From a virus, in IMG/VR virus record IMGVR_UViG_3300034685_000134, positions 1-24,594 of that record: a stretch of 24,594 nucleotides of DNA. One strand, 5' to 3'. The position numbers and the translations under genes are program-made. Positions 11,947 to 19,928 of the stretch are shown here, in pieces (the first letter of the stretch is position 1; each line of letters opens with the position of its first letter). The notes beneath the pieces are model-generated. The model ran no database searches. It had not been told where the DNA came from and saw only the letters and a list, made by a program, of their open reading frames with translations.

Positions 11947-12216
11947 TTATTTTTCGTCAAGGAGTAATTCTTTTTGCACAAGTTCTTCTAGCTTACTCCC
12001 CGAATATCCCATACGTGAATATTTTTCTATCAATAACTCTAATTCAGACTCACGTCTATGTAATTGTCTTTGGCTGAAGCCTTTTAATTTCTTGTTGACG
12101 TGTTCTCTTTTATTCCAGCCACGAATCCAAGCCTGTTGTAATTCATCTCTTAGAATCTTAACAGCGGTTTTATCATCCAATGTCCGAATGAGTTCAACCA
12201 ATTCTTGTGTTGTCAT
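11947..12216 (-). CDS. hypothetical small basic helical protein
   Basis: An 89-aa protein starting MTTQELVELIRTLDDKTAVK. It looks entirely helical, with a basic middle (RGWNKREHVNKKLKGFSQRQ, about 32-51) and a Glu/Leu-rich C-terminus. The basic patch could contact nucleic acid, but no known motif is present. It is the first gene after the divergent promoter region and precedes the exonuclease by 6 bases. Confidence 0.6.
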   Translation of the reverse strand: MTTQELVELIRTLDDKTAVKILRDELQQAWIRGWNKREHVNKKLKGFSQRQLHRRESELELLIEKYSRMGYSGSKLEELVQKELLLDEK

Positions 12217-12240
12217 AACATGTTAATATTTTATTACACA

Positions 12241-12248
12241 CAAATATA
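12241..12248 (-). promoter_or_regulatory. leftward -7 box of the divergent promoter region
   Basis: TATATTTG on the reverse strand, 25 bases before the 89-aa gene start. The upstream DNA is nearly pure A/T and no clear TTTG -33 element lies at the expected distance. Confidence 0.5.
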
Positions 12249-12291
12249 ATAAATTTATTATCAATAACATAATAAATAATAAAAAAATTAT

Positions 12292-12299
12292 TATATTTG
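12292..12299 (+). promoter_or_regulatory. rightward -7 box of the divergent promoter region
   Basis: TATATTTG, 18 bases before the ATG at 12318. It would start the rightward head-gene transcript. No clear -33 TTG is seen. The TTG inside this box is not a sensible start codon. Confidence 0.55.
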
Positions 12300-12317
12300 A
12301 ACAAAATTTTATTGACA

Positions 12318-12977
12318 ATGGCTAAGAAAAAACAAACTAATAATTTACCCTATGAGGTAGGGATGATGTATGATCCGAATAAAACTTTATCGGACTTAAT
12401 TTTGTATGATGAATTTAGGGTTGATTTTGGAATAGATAAAGAGAAATTTTTAAAATTTGTTGTTTTGGTTTATGATATAAATTCTCCCATGCGAAATATG
12501 TATGTTGATTTGTGGGAGCGCAAGAGAGCAACAGCGATAATGGTAGGTTTCAAAGTTGATGAGAGCGGTAAATTTGAAGGGGATGTTGAAGCTATGCTTG
12601 TTGGTGAAAATATGGAATGTAATAAGGCCATTTCTAAATATGTTGTTGTGCAGGGTATCCCTGAATACACGGCTCTTGTAGCATTGCAAACCTCATTGCA
12701 TTGCGAAATGTTAAAAGTTCAAAAAGGCATAGCAAATCAAAATGTAACTAAAAATATTATTTTGCTGCAAAACAACATAAAATCTAATACAGAGTATTTA
12801 TTCGGTGGGGAAGAGCCCTTGAATTTAAGACAGGCTCTTTATGGAATAATTGAGAAAGATAGATTTCCTTTACCTGATGAGGTTGTAAGGCGAATTGCTG
12901 AGGGTGATAAGCTAGATGATTATAACCCTTATGGGGACTATAGCGTAGATGAATTAAAATTTATTGGCGATGAGTAA
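12318..12977 (+). CDS. candidate small terminase subunit
   Basis: A 219-aa protein encoded directly before the large terminase, with an 8-base overlap; that position is the main reason for the call. The ATG at 12318 (MAKKKQTNNLPYEVG) is preferred over the upstream in-frame TTG at 12297, which lies within the promoter box. Residues about 40-75 (FLKFVVLVYDINSPMR, then DLWERKRATA) and a helical stretch at about 105-165, rich in Gln, Asn and Lys, could be the oligomerisation core typical of small terminases. No clear N-terminal helix-turn-helix is visible. If correct, it recognises phage DNA and loads it on the motor. It could instead be an unrelated head-module protein. Confidence 0.5.
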   Translation: MAKKKQTNNLPYEVGMMYDPNKTLSDLILYDEFRVDFGIDKEKFLKFVVLVYDINSPMRNMYVDLWERKRATAIMVGFKVDESGKFEGDVEAMLVGENMECNKAISKYVVVQGIPEYTALVALQTSLHCEMLKVQKGIANQNVTKNIILLQNNIKSNTEYLFGGEEPLNLRQALYGIIEKDRFPLPDEVVRRIAEGDKLDDYNPYGDYSVDELKFIGDE

Positions 12978-15252
12978 ATATGAGTATTTACCAGCCGATG
13001 ATAGTTTTTTGATGAATGATGATCCGTCATTAACACCAATACGGATTTCATTACCTAAGCCACCACCATTAGAATTAATAGATGGATATGGGTTACCACC
13101 TGAAGAGCAACGGTTTGAGAGAGAAGTTGTTCCTCAGCGTTTGGTAAATTTATATGAGCATGTGAAGTCAGTTCTTCAAAATAAAGAATCAAAAGTAAGC
13201 AATTATAAAATGACGTTTTTTAGGCTGCAAAAAGAATTTTGGGAGAAATTAAAAAAAGATGAAAAACATTATAAAAAAGAAATAGAATGGTTAAAAAAAG
13301 TTTGGTGGCATAGGATAAATGGCTATTGGTTTTTTAATTATGGGAAGCCTACATATATTTGCGGTTGGCATTATATGTATTTAAACTTTTGGTATTTTCC
13401 TGAAAGCAAAAAAAAATCTGGGCATTTTCCTGAGTATAGAGATAGGGATAGGCGGTGGTTTTTATTTCAGTGGTATATCTATAAAACAACTGAAACCTTT
13501 GCGGATTATGATGAAAAAGGTCGGCCAATAAAAGTGGATGGGAAGTATAGGATGATTGATATTGGCCGAAAAACATTTTATGGAACAATTAATACTAAGC
13601 AAAGACGGGCAGGAGAAACACACAAATCGTTATGTATAGGGAATGAAATTGTATCATTGTCAGAAGGTAGTATAGGCGGTATAATATCTTACAATAAAAA
13701 GAATTCAGAGGATCATTTCAGAAAGAAACTATCCATAGCATGGCAGCATTTTCCAATCTATTTTATGCCATACTATGATGGGAGTTTTTCGCCACAAACA
13801 ACAATAAACTACAGAACACCTGGGACAGAAACAGGGGAAACAGGTTTGAACTCAGTAATAGACTATGCCGAAAGCGGAGAGGGTACTGCTTATGATGGGC
13901 AAAGGCTTGTGTTTATTCTTTGCGATGAGGAAGGTAAGACGGAAGGAATTGATATATTAAACCGTTGGTACCAGTTGGCAGAATGTATGTCAACGGGTAA
14001 TGGTATGGATATAATTGGCCATGCTATACATCCAACTACAGTGGAAGAAATGAGCTCTGGTGAGAACGTAGAGCGTTTTAAGATGCTTGTTGAGCAAAGC
14101 GATTTTTACGAGCGTGATAGGTTAACAGGGCGAACGATAAGCGGGTTATGCAGATTTTTTATTCCAACAGACGACGGAGCCGAAGGATTTATTGACAGTT
14201 ATGGGTATTCTGTAAAAGATGAATTAAAAGATTACCAAAAGAAAGAGGGGTTTCGATATACAGCCACAGAATTTTACAGAAATGAAAGGAAGGCCTTATT
14301 AGCTAAGGGTACACCAGACGCGTTAGAAAAATATCGTTCATTATGTAGGAAGTATCCACTAGAGTATGCTGACAGTTGGATAAGCACATCTTCAGGGATA
14401 GGGTGGGATATAACTAAAATTGAAAAACGTTTAGCAGAATTGGACTTATATCCTGCCAAGAAGCCACGACGTGGTAATTTTGTAGGTACCATAGAGACAG
14501 GCTATAGGTTTGTAGATGACCCTGAAGGGCGGTGGTACGTTTCGTATTTACCACCCGCATTAGAAGCAAACCAGTACAAGACAATAAATGGCATAGATTC
14601 CCTGACGGGAAAAAGCAAGCAAATGTATGCTCCGTTAAAAAGGGATAGGTTTACGCTAGGCGTGGACCCAATCAAGGAGATAGGACGAGGAAAGTCTAGA
14701 AATAAGTTGTCCAATTTCGGCGGTGCTATTTTTATGCATCACGATAGCCGAATTGATTACAGTGGGATACCCGACGAAAAGCGGATAACGAATAGGTTTG
14801 TTGCAACCTATTGCTATCGACCAGACGTTACAGAAGATGCCTATAAGGATATGATAGCCGCAGCAATTTATTACGGTGCGATGATTTACCCCGAGGTGAA
14901 TGTCAGCGGATTTTGGGAGTACATAGAGGAGAAAGGGCTAGGTGGATATTTGAAGTATGACTATGATATAGTTCATAATAAAATTAAAGATAAGCCAGGA
15001 GTTTATACCAGTCCGCAAACAAAGCAGGATATGTATAATGCTTTTAGAGATTATATAGCCATTGAAGTTGAGCGTGAAGTACATGATGACCTACTAAGGC
15101 AAGCGAGAGATATTCGTAATTTGGACCAGCTAACAGATTTTGACTTACTAATGGCAGCAATGATTGCTTATAGAGGCGCAACATCAAAAGTGAATGATGT
15201 GTTAGTCGAGGAAGTTGAGTTGGATATATCTAAGTTGAGAGGTATATTCTAA
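12970..15252 (+). CDS. terL: terminase large subunit (packaging ATPase and nuclease)
   Basis: A 760-aa protein driving ATP-powered DNA packaging into the prohead and cutting the concatemer. The ATPase half has a Walker A-like segment RRAGETHKS (about 212-220; K219, S220) and Walker B LVFILCDEE (about 313-321; D319, E320). The RNase H-like nuclease half has FTLGVDPI (Asp about 566), IYPEVN (Glu about 642) and LTDFDLLMAAM (Asp about 723 and 725). It is longer than most large terminases (450-600 aa). The extra length includes an N-terminal region of about 200 residues rich in Trp, Tyr and Lys. The ATG at 12970 is used because it overlaps the upstream stop; the in-frame TTG at 12964 is less likely. 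Confidence 0.9.
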   Translation: MSKYEYLPADDSFLMNDDPSLTPIRISLPKPPPLELIDGYGLPPEEQRFEREVVPQRLVNLYEHVKSVLQNKESKVSNYKMTFFRLQKEFWEKLKKDEKHYKKEIEWLKKVWWHRINGYWFFNYGKPTYICGWHYMYLNFWYFPESKKKSGHFPEYRDRDRRWFLFQWYIYKTTETFADYDEKGRPIKVDGKYRMIDIGRKTFYGTINTKQRRAGETHKSLCIGNEIVSLSEGSIGGIISYNKKNSEDHFRKKLSIAWQHFPIYFMPYYDGSFSPQTTINYRTPGTETGETGLNSVIDYAESGEGTAYDGQRLVFILCDEEGKTEGIDILNRWYQLAECMSTGNGMDIIGHAIHPTTVEEMSSGENVERFKMLVEQSDFYERDRLTGRTISGLCRFFIPTDDGAEGFIDSYGYSVKDELKDYQKKEGFRYTATEFYRNERKALLAKGTPDALEKYRSLCRKYPLEYADSWISTSSGIGWDITKIEKRLAELDLYPAKKPRRGNFVGTIETGYRFVDDPEGRWYVSYLPPALEANQYKTINGIDSLTGKSKQMYAPLKRDRFTLGVDPIKEIGRGKSRNKLSNFGGAIFMHHDSRIDYSGIPDEKRITNRFVATYCYRPDVTEDAYKDMIAAAIYYGAMIYPEVNVSGFWEYIEEKGLGGYLKYDYDIVHNKIKDKPGVYTSPQTKQDMYNAFRDYIAIEVEREVHDDLLRQARDIRNLDQLTDFDLLMAAMIAYRGATSKVNDVLVEEVELDISKLRGIF

Positions 15253-15266
15253 ATTTTATATATTTG
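15235..15266 (+). promoter_or_regulatory. Bacteroidota-type promoter for the portal gene
   Basis: TTG (15235-15237) inside the end of the terminase gene, 21 bases, then TATATTTG (15259-15266) followed by CA. The portal ATG is at 15280. Confidence 0.65.
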
Positions 15267-15279
15267 CAAAAAGAACGAT

Positions 15280-17532
15280 ATGATACCAGATAAATTAGTA
15301 GAGGATTACCAGGTTGAATTTCCGTATGGAGATCCAGATGAAGAATTTGCATTGAGGTATGCAAAGGCCGCATGGTCAGCTTTTTCTCGTGGCTCATCAG
15401 GTGTTGATTATAGTTTCCTAAAAGGGTGGAATACTTGGCGTCTTTATGGGGCTGGGAAACAACCATCGTTTATTTACGAAACGTGGGCAAAAAACACGAA
15501 GGCAATTTCTACAAAAATAAATGAATCGCCAAACCAATACAATATAGACAGTAAGAAAATAAATAACTATTTAAGAAAGGCATGGAAGAATGTAGACTTT
15601 ACTGTTATATCGTTTATACCCAAAATAAAATCAATAATAAAGGGTGCATTAGAAAATGCTGATTATAATGTAAAAGTTTACGCAATTGACAGTTTTAGTA
15701 GAGATTCCGAAGAGGAACAGAAATGGAAGTTTTATGTAGAAAACGTTGAGAGAGAATTTCTAGATGGAGTAAGAGAACTGATAGGGCTACAAGCCCCAGA
15801 TATGCCAGTTAAAATAGATTCAATAAAAGAGTTACAATTACTATCAGATGCTGAAGGATTCAAAGTGAATTGGGCTATTGCGCTAGAAAAAATATGCAGG
15901 TTTTCGTTTGAGATGTCAGGTTATAAAGAGCAGCGCGATATGCTAATAGATGACTTGCTAGACGGAGGCATGGCTGTTGTTAAAGACGACGTGGTAAATG
16001 GATTCATTCAGCATAAGTACGTTGACCCGGAAATGTTTATTATTCAATTTTCTAATAGAAGTGATTATGCTGATGCACAGTATGCTGGCCATTTGGAATA
16101 CGTTCCTTTAAGCGAAATAGCATCCAAAGTAGGACACGATGCAGCCAAAAATATAGTCAGCTTTTACAATGAAAATCAAGTAATTCCAGAAAGCGAATGG
16201 GGAAGACCTGGCGTGATGACAGGTAGTAACGGATTAAACGACTACATAGGGAAAGTACTAGTTTTGAATTTATCTTTTATCGCAAATGAATATGATTATT
16301 ATAGAGAGATAAATTATTGGGGGAGAACCAAGATAAAGAGAGTTGACAAAAACTATAAAAAGAAGGGCGATTCAAAAATAGTTAAGTATCCACGTCCCAT
16401 GCTATTTGAGGTAAAATGGGTTGTAGGTACAGATTGTGTTTATGAATTTGGGCCTGTATTTAATCAGCCAAAAGATAGAAATAATAACGTAAGGCTTAAT
16501 TATCATGTTTACGCATTGCCTGTTACCAGTTTGGTACAGCAATTAATACCGTTAGAAGATGAGTATATGAAGGGCTGGTTGCTATATCAGGCAGGCGTTA
16601 ACGGCGGGTTTAAGTCAGGAATTGCGTTAAATACAGCAATGCTAAAAAATGTTACATTAGATGGCCAAGCCGCAGATCCAATAGAGTTGATAGCGTTTTA
16701 TAAAGAGGAGCGAGTTATGCCATATGGGCAGTCTCATACAGGAGAGTATAGGGGAGGAGCAGTAAGTCCAGTCGTTCCGATTCAAGGTATTTCAGAAATG
16801 GTGATCAATGAAGCTGTAAATAGGAAGCGTTATGTTAGCGAAATGGTTTATGATATTGTTGGAATAGATGTTTTGAGGCAGCCGATAGTTAATGGACAAA
16901 ATGTGGGTATGGATGAAATTAGGCTAGAGTCTGTTCAGCTGGTTGTTAAGCCGATAGTCCATGCATTGTTAAACATAAAAGATAGCCTTGCAAAAAATAT
17001 GGCCTTAAGGGTTCAAAATCTTGTAGCGTATGATGAAGAATTTGCTAAGAGATATTCTGGGATTTTGAATAATAGCGAGGTAGAAATGCTTAAGTTGGCT
17101 GAAAAATCAGATGTTATATATTCTGTCGTACTCAAGGCTAAACCTACTCGTGATGATGTAATGTCAATGATGCAGTCGGTACAAGCATCTTACTCTCAAG
17201 GTCTCCTTGATCCACATGATTATATGTATATCATGGAGCAAATTCTAAACGATGTTGAACTTGGGAAGATAAGACAGTTTGTAGCGTATAAGATAGAGAA
17301 GAGAAGGCAAGAAATGCAACAACAACAGATGGCTGCTATTGATAGGCAAAATCAAGGTTTGGCAATGGTTAACCAGTCCAGCATGGAGCAACAAATGGCT
17401 CTATTAGATAAGAAGATACAAGGAAAGATTGAAGAAGTAACGGCTAAGTATCAAGGCGAATTGGTTAAAGAAAGAGAAATAACTAACCGAGAGCTTGAAA
17501 AGGTAATTAGAAAAATAATGGCCAATGGATGA
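15280..17532 (+). CDS. portal protein
   Basis: A 750-aa protein directly after the large terminase and before the scaffold and capsid genes, where tailed phages keep the portal. The sequence agrees with that fold: an N-terminal segment GWNTWRLYGAGKQPSF (about 49-64), a long mixed alpha/beta body with repeated acidic and aromatic strands, and long helices at about 560-640. The C-terminal tail is Gln-rich and coiled-coil-like (about 670-750, with RRQEMQQQQMAAI). Twelve copies would form the DNA channel at one head vertex. It is larger than most portals (about 450-600 aa), in keeping with the large terminase. The last 8 bases overlap the next gene. Confidence 0.8.
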   Translation: MIPDKLVEDYQVEFPYGDPDEEFALRYAKAAWSAFSRGSSGVDYSFLKGWNTWRLYGAGKQPSFIYETWAKNTKAISTKINESPNQYNIDSKKINNYLRKAWKNVDFTVISFIPKIKSIIKGALENADYNVKVYAIDSFSRDSEEEQKWKFYVENVEREFLDGVRELIGLQAPDMPVKIDSIKELQLLSDAEGFKVNWAIALEKICRFSFEMSGYKEQRDMLIDDLLDGGMAVVKDDVVNGFIQHKYVDPEMFIIQFSNRSDYADAQYAGHLEYVPLSEIASKVGHDAAKNIVSFYNENQVIPESEWGRPGVMTGSNGLNDYIGKVLVLNLSFIANEYDYYREINYWGRTKIKRVDKNYKKKGDSKIVKYPRPMLFEVKWVVGTDCVYEFGPVFNQPKDRNNNVRLNYHVYALPVTSLVQQLIPLEDEYMKGWLLYQAGVNGGFKSGIALNTAMLKNVTLDGQAADPIELIAFYKEERVMPYGQSHTGEYRGGAVSPVVPIQGISEMVINEAVNRKRYVSEMVYDIVGIDVLRQPIVNGQNVGMDEIRLESVQLVVKPIVHALLNIKDSLAKNMALRVQNLVAYDEEFAKRYSGILNNSEVEMLKLAEKSDVIYSVVLKAKPTRDDVMSMMQSVQASYSQGLLDPHDYMYIMEQILNDVELGKIRQFVAYKIEKRRQEMQQQQMAAIDRQNQGLAMVNQSSMEQQMALLDKKIQGKIEEVTAKYQGELVKEREITNRELEKVIRKIMANG

Positions 17533-18772
17533 GAAAAAAGAATGGTTTTTGAACCAGATAGAACAGTTGTATCTTAACCACAGCATCACAGCTGAGGAAA
17601 AGGAGGCATATATACAGCAATACGACTATTACGAAAAAAATAAAACAGATGAAGAGCAATATGTAAAAGCGTTGGCCAATGACCCAGAAGCATATTACGA
17701 CGGGGAAAATAAATATTACGCGCTAGCTGCCAGAAACGCAGCAGCAGGCGATGTTGTTCGGACAGATTTAATTTACCTTTTTGGGAAGCAAATATACGAA
17801 GCAGCCCAGCAAGGGCATATTATTGTTTTGCCTAAGCATTTTAATTTTAACGATTTTAATACGGGATATACAAGGAGAATTACAAATGTTGCCTATACTG
17901 TTCCTCAATTAAAAATGGAAGAAAAAACGGGGATGAAAGATCCAATGCACCTTAGTGGGGACTCGATGAAACAAAAAGTAAATCAACCAGCATTACATAA
18001 TTATGTGGCTAATATGTCTCGTTTTGCTAATACAAAAACATTAATTAATTTCTTTTCGATACAAAATGAGAACTCTTTAGTATATAAACAGGGTGGCGAA
18101 AAATTATTATTAGACCACGAGCCAATTGATTTCAAGGTTGGGAAAATTATGTATGATATTAGCATTAAGGTAAAGAACAGTAAATTATTTATAAAAACAT
18201 TTGGGAATAAGCCATTTGAACTAGGTTTTAACCAGAAGCGTGAAGAAATTGAAATAATGAGAGCTTTAGCTGTTACTGTAAGAGACGGTACGGAAAGGTA
18301 TATGGATAACTATGTAAAAAGTTATCGGACTGTTGGCGATTTTGCAATTAAATTTGATGATAAAAATAGTGAGTATTCACAAGAAATTTACGAAAAGATT
18401 AAGGGCTATCCTGGCGACGGAATTTATGCCAAGATGAGTTCAATGATAAAAGAAATTAATAATGAGGGAGTTGTTTCACCCGAAGATGTAAAACGAAAAA
18501 TAGAGGAAAAAATAGGAATGAGTTTACCTAAAACTTATTTAGATATTATTAGTAAAGATGAATTAAATAAACGGGCTAGAAATATTGGACTAACAAAATA
18601 TCCGATGATAACTGGTCAAAGGTATTATAATTTATCACCAATCGAGCCTGTTTATGATTTATCTCAAAATGGAGTAGTTCACGAAAAGTTAAATTTGCAA
18701 AGAGTTATTGATACTGATGAGGAGACAAATTTAGGCTCAAATAACGTAGAATCTGAACAAATTAGAAAGTAA
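17525..18772 (+). CDS. unknown head-region protein
   Basis: A 415-aa protein between portal and scaffold, starting with an ATG that overlaps the portal stop by 8 bases. The N-terminus (about 1-60) is acidic and helical. The centre carries basic and aromatic strands (GYTRRITNVAYTVPQ, GKIMYDISIKVKNSK). The C-terminus ends in a short polar tail. In many phages this slot holds a prohead protease, a minor head protein or an ejection protein. No Ser/His/Asp protease triad is evident to me, so none of these can be chosen. Co-transcription with portal is likely. Confidence 0.75.
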   Translation: MDEKKEWFLNQIEQLYLNHSITAEEKEAYIQQYDYYEKNKTDEEQYVKALANDPEAYYDGENKYYALAARNAAAGDVVRTDLIYLFGKQIYEAAQQGHIIVLPKHFNFNDFNTGYTRRITNVAYTVPQLKMEEKTGMKDPMHLSGDSMKQKVNQPALHNYVANMSRFANTKTLINFFSIQNENSLVYKQGGEKLLLDHEPIDFKVGKIMYDISIKVKNSKLFIKTFGNKPFELGFNQKREEIEIMRALAVTVRDGTERYMDNYVKSYRTVGDFAIKFDDKNSEYSQEIYEKIKGYPGDGIYAKMSSMIKEINNEGVVSPEDVKRKIEEKIGMSLPKTYLDIISKDELNKRARNIGLTKYPMITGQRYYNLSPIEPVYDLSQNGVVHEKLNLQRVIDTDEETNLGSNNVESEQIRK

Positions 18773-18784
18773 ATTTATTTTTTA

Positions 18785-18792
18785 TATATTTG
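18785..18792 (+). promoter_or_regulatory. -7 box upstream of the scaffold gene
   Basis: TATATTTG followed by CA, 17 bases before the ATG at 18810, in the short gap after the 415-aa gene. The -33 position is poor (TTAG at 18762-18765, 19 bases upstream). Confidence 0.5.
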
Positions 18793-18809
18793 CATAAAAT
18801 GAATAGTCT

Positions 18810-19901
18810 ATGGAACGAATAGAAGATGTTTTAAAGGGGATAAAAGAAAAATACAGTCCTCAAGGTAATCCTGAGCAGGAAGAAAATGTTGAACAAACGC
18901 CACCAGTTGAAGAAAAATCGACAGAAGCAGAGGTGGTAGAGGAGCAACAGACCGAAGAAAAAGAGGTGAATACTAGCGGTGAAGCCGTAGTAGAAGATGA
19001 TAAAGCCTCTGCTGTTAATGTACCTGATGAACGATATTTGGAGATTGAAAAAGAAAATGAGGAGTTGCGAAAAAAACTCGAAGAGTTAAAGGAATATTTT
19101 GAAAAAGTCTCTGACCCTACTGCGTATTTTTCAAGTGAAGAAGCTTTTAAGGCAGAGCAATTGAAGAAAGTAAGAAAGGATTTGCCAGATGAGGTAGCCA
19201 AAGCTGCAGTAGGTGATATTGACAAGTTGGGCTTGACTGACCTGTTGGTTTATGATATTTTGATGGACGTACCAAACATCGAAGGGGGAGTCGAGGGGGC
19301 AATGGAATTATTGATGGAGAAATACGGGATAGACAGTTTTGAAGATATACCCCGTATAGTAAAGAACAAGATGTTGGTAGATGCCAATCGTTCTAAACAA
19401 AGGCTGTTAGAGTTAAGGAATAGCATTCCCCAAGTGGAGCGTCCAAAGGTTTTAGACGAGGTGTTTAGCAACATAAACAACACCAAAGAGCAGGTTGTAA
19501 AGTTGGAACAAGAATGGCAAACCAATGTGCCAACGGTTGATAAGATAGTTATCAAACCTAATGACGGCACAGCTGAGTTTCAATTCGCAATAGATTCAGA
19601 GTTTCTTGAAAAGGCTAAGCAGGATTTACCAAAGCTGATGGCAGCCTATGGGCTTGACCCTAAATCGCCTGAGGCCGTAGAGCGAGCAAAGGCTGAAATA
19701 AAAGTTGCGTACTTGGCAAGCAATTTCGAGCGAATTGCAGAGGAGTATGCAAACTATAGGGTTACTCAAGCTTTGGATAAGTTTAGGCGTGAAAATGCCG
19801 GAATGGTATCAAAGCCTAAAGAAGGACAGCCTGTAAATCAAGAAACAGATTTGGTTAATAGTGCAATTAGCGCAGCTAAGAAAGCAGGATTAAGAATATA
19901 A
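18810..19901 (+). CDS. candidate head scaffolding protein
   Basis: A 363-aa acidic protein immediately before the probable capsid gene. Residues about 20-70 are a low-complexity Glu/Val/Thr stretch. Residues about 75-100 form a clear coiled coil (LEIEKENEELRKKLEELKEY). The middle and C-terminus are helical and charged. Acidic, coiled-coil, elongated proteins next to the major capsid gene are the usual form of phage scaffolds, which guide head assembly and then leave or are digested. The call rests on composition and position. The frame opens with MERIEDVLKGIKEKYSPQ, and no other start competes. Confidence 0.7.
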   Translation: MERIEDVLKGIKEKYSPQGNPEQEENVEQTPPVEEKSTEAEVVEEQQTEEKEVNTSGEAVVEDDKASAVNVPDERYLEIEKENEELRKKLEELKEYFEKVSDPTAYFSSEEAFKAEQLKKVRKDLPDEVAKAAVGDIDKLGLTDLLVYDILMDVPNIEGGVEGAMELLMEKYGIDSFEDIPRIVKNKMLVDANRSKQRLLELRNSIPQVERPKVLDEVFSNINNTKEQVVKLEQEWQTNVPTVDKIVIKPNDGTAEFQFAIDSEFLEKAKQDLPKLMAAYGLDPKSPEAVERAKAEIKVAYLASNFERIAEEYANYRVTQALDKFRRENAGMVSKPKEGQPVNQETDLVNSAISAAKKAGLRI

Positions 19902-19928
19902 AAACAACGCAAAAAAAATATTACATAA

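Noticed and set aside
12297-12317. TTG start giving seven extra residues to the small terminase candidate
   Set aside because: This TTG is part of the TATATTTG promoter box, so it would lie upstream of the transcript start; the ATG at 12318 is the natural start.
18860-19570. Leftward frames of 121 and 106 codons opposite the scaffold gene
   Set aside because: The first is a Ser/Phe-rich antisense shadow of the acidic Glu-rich coding sequence, and neither has a promoter or motif.
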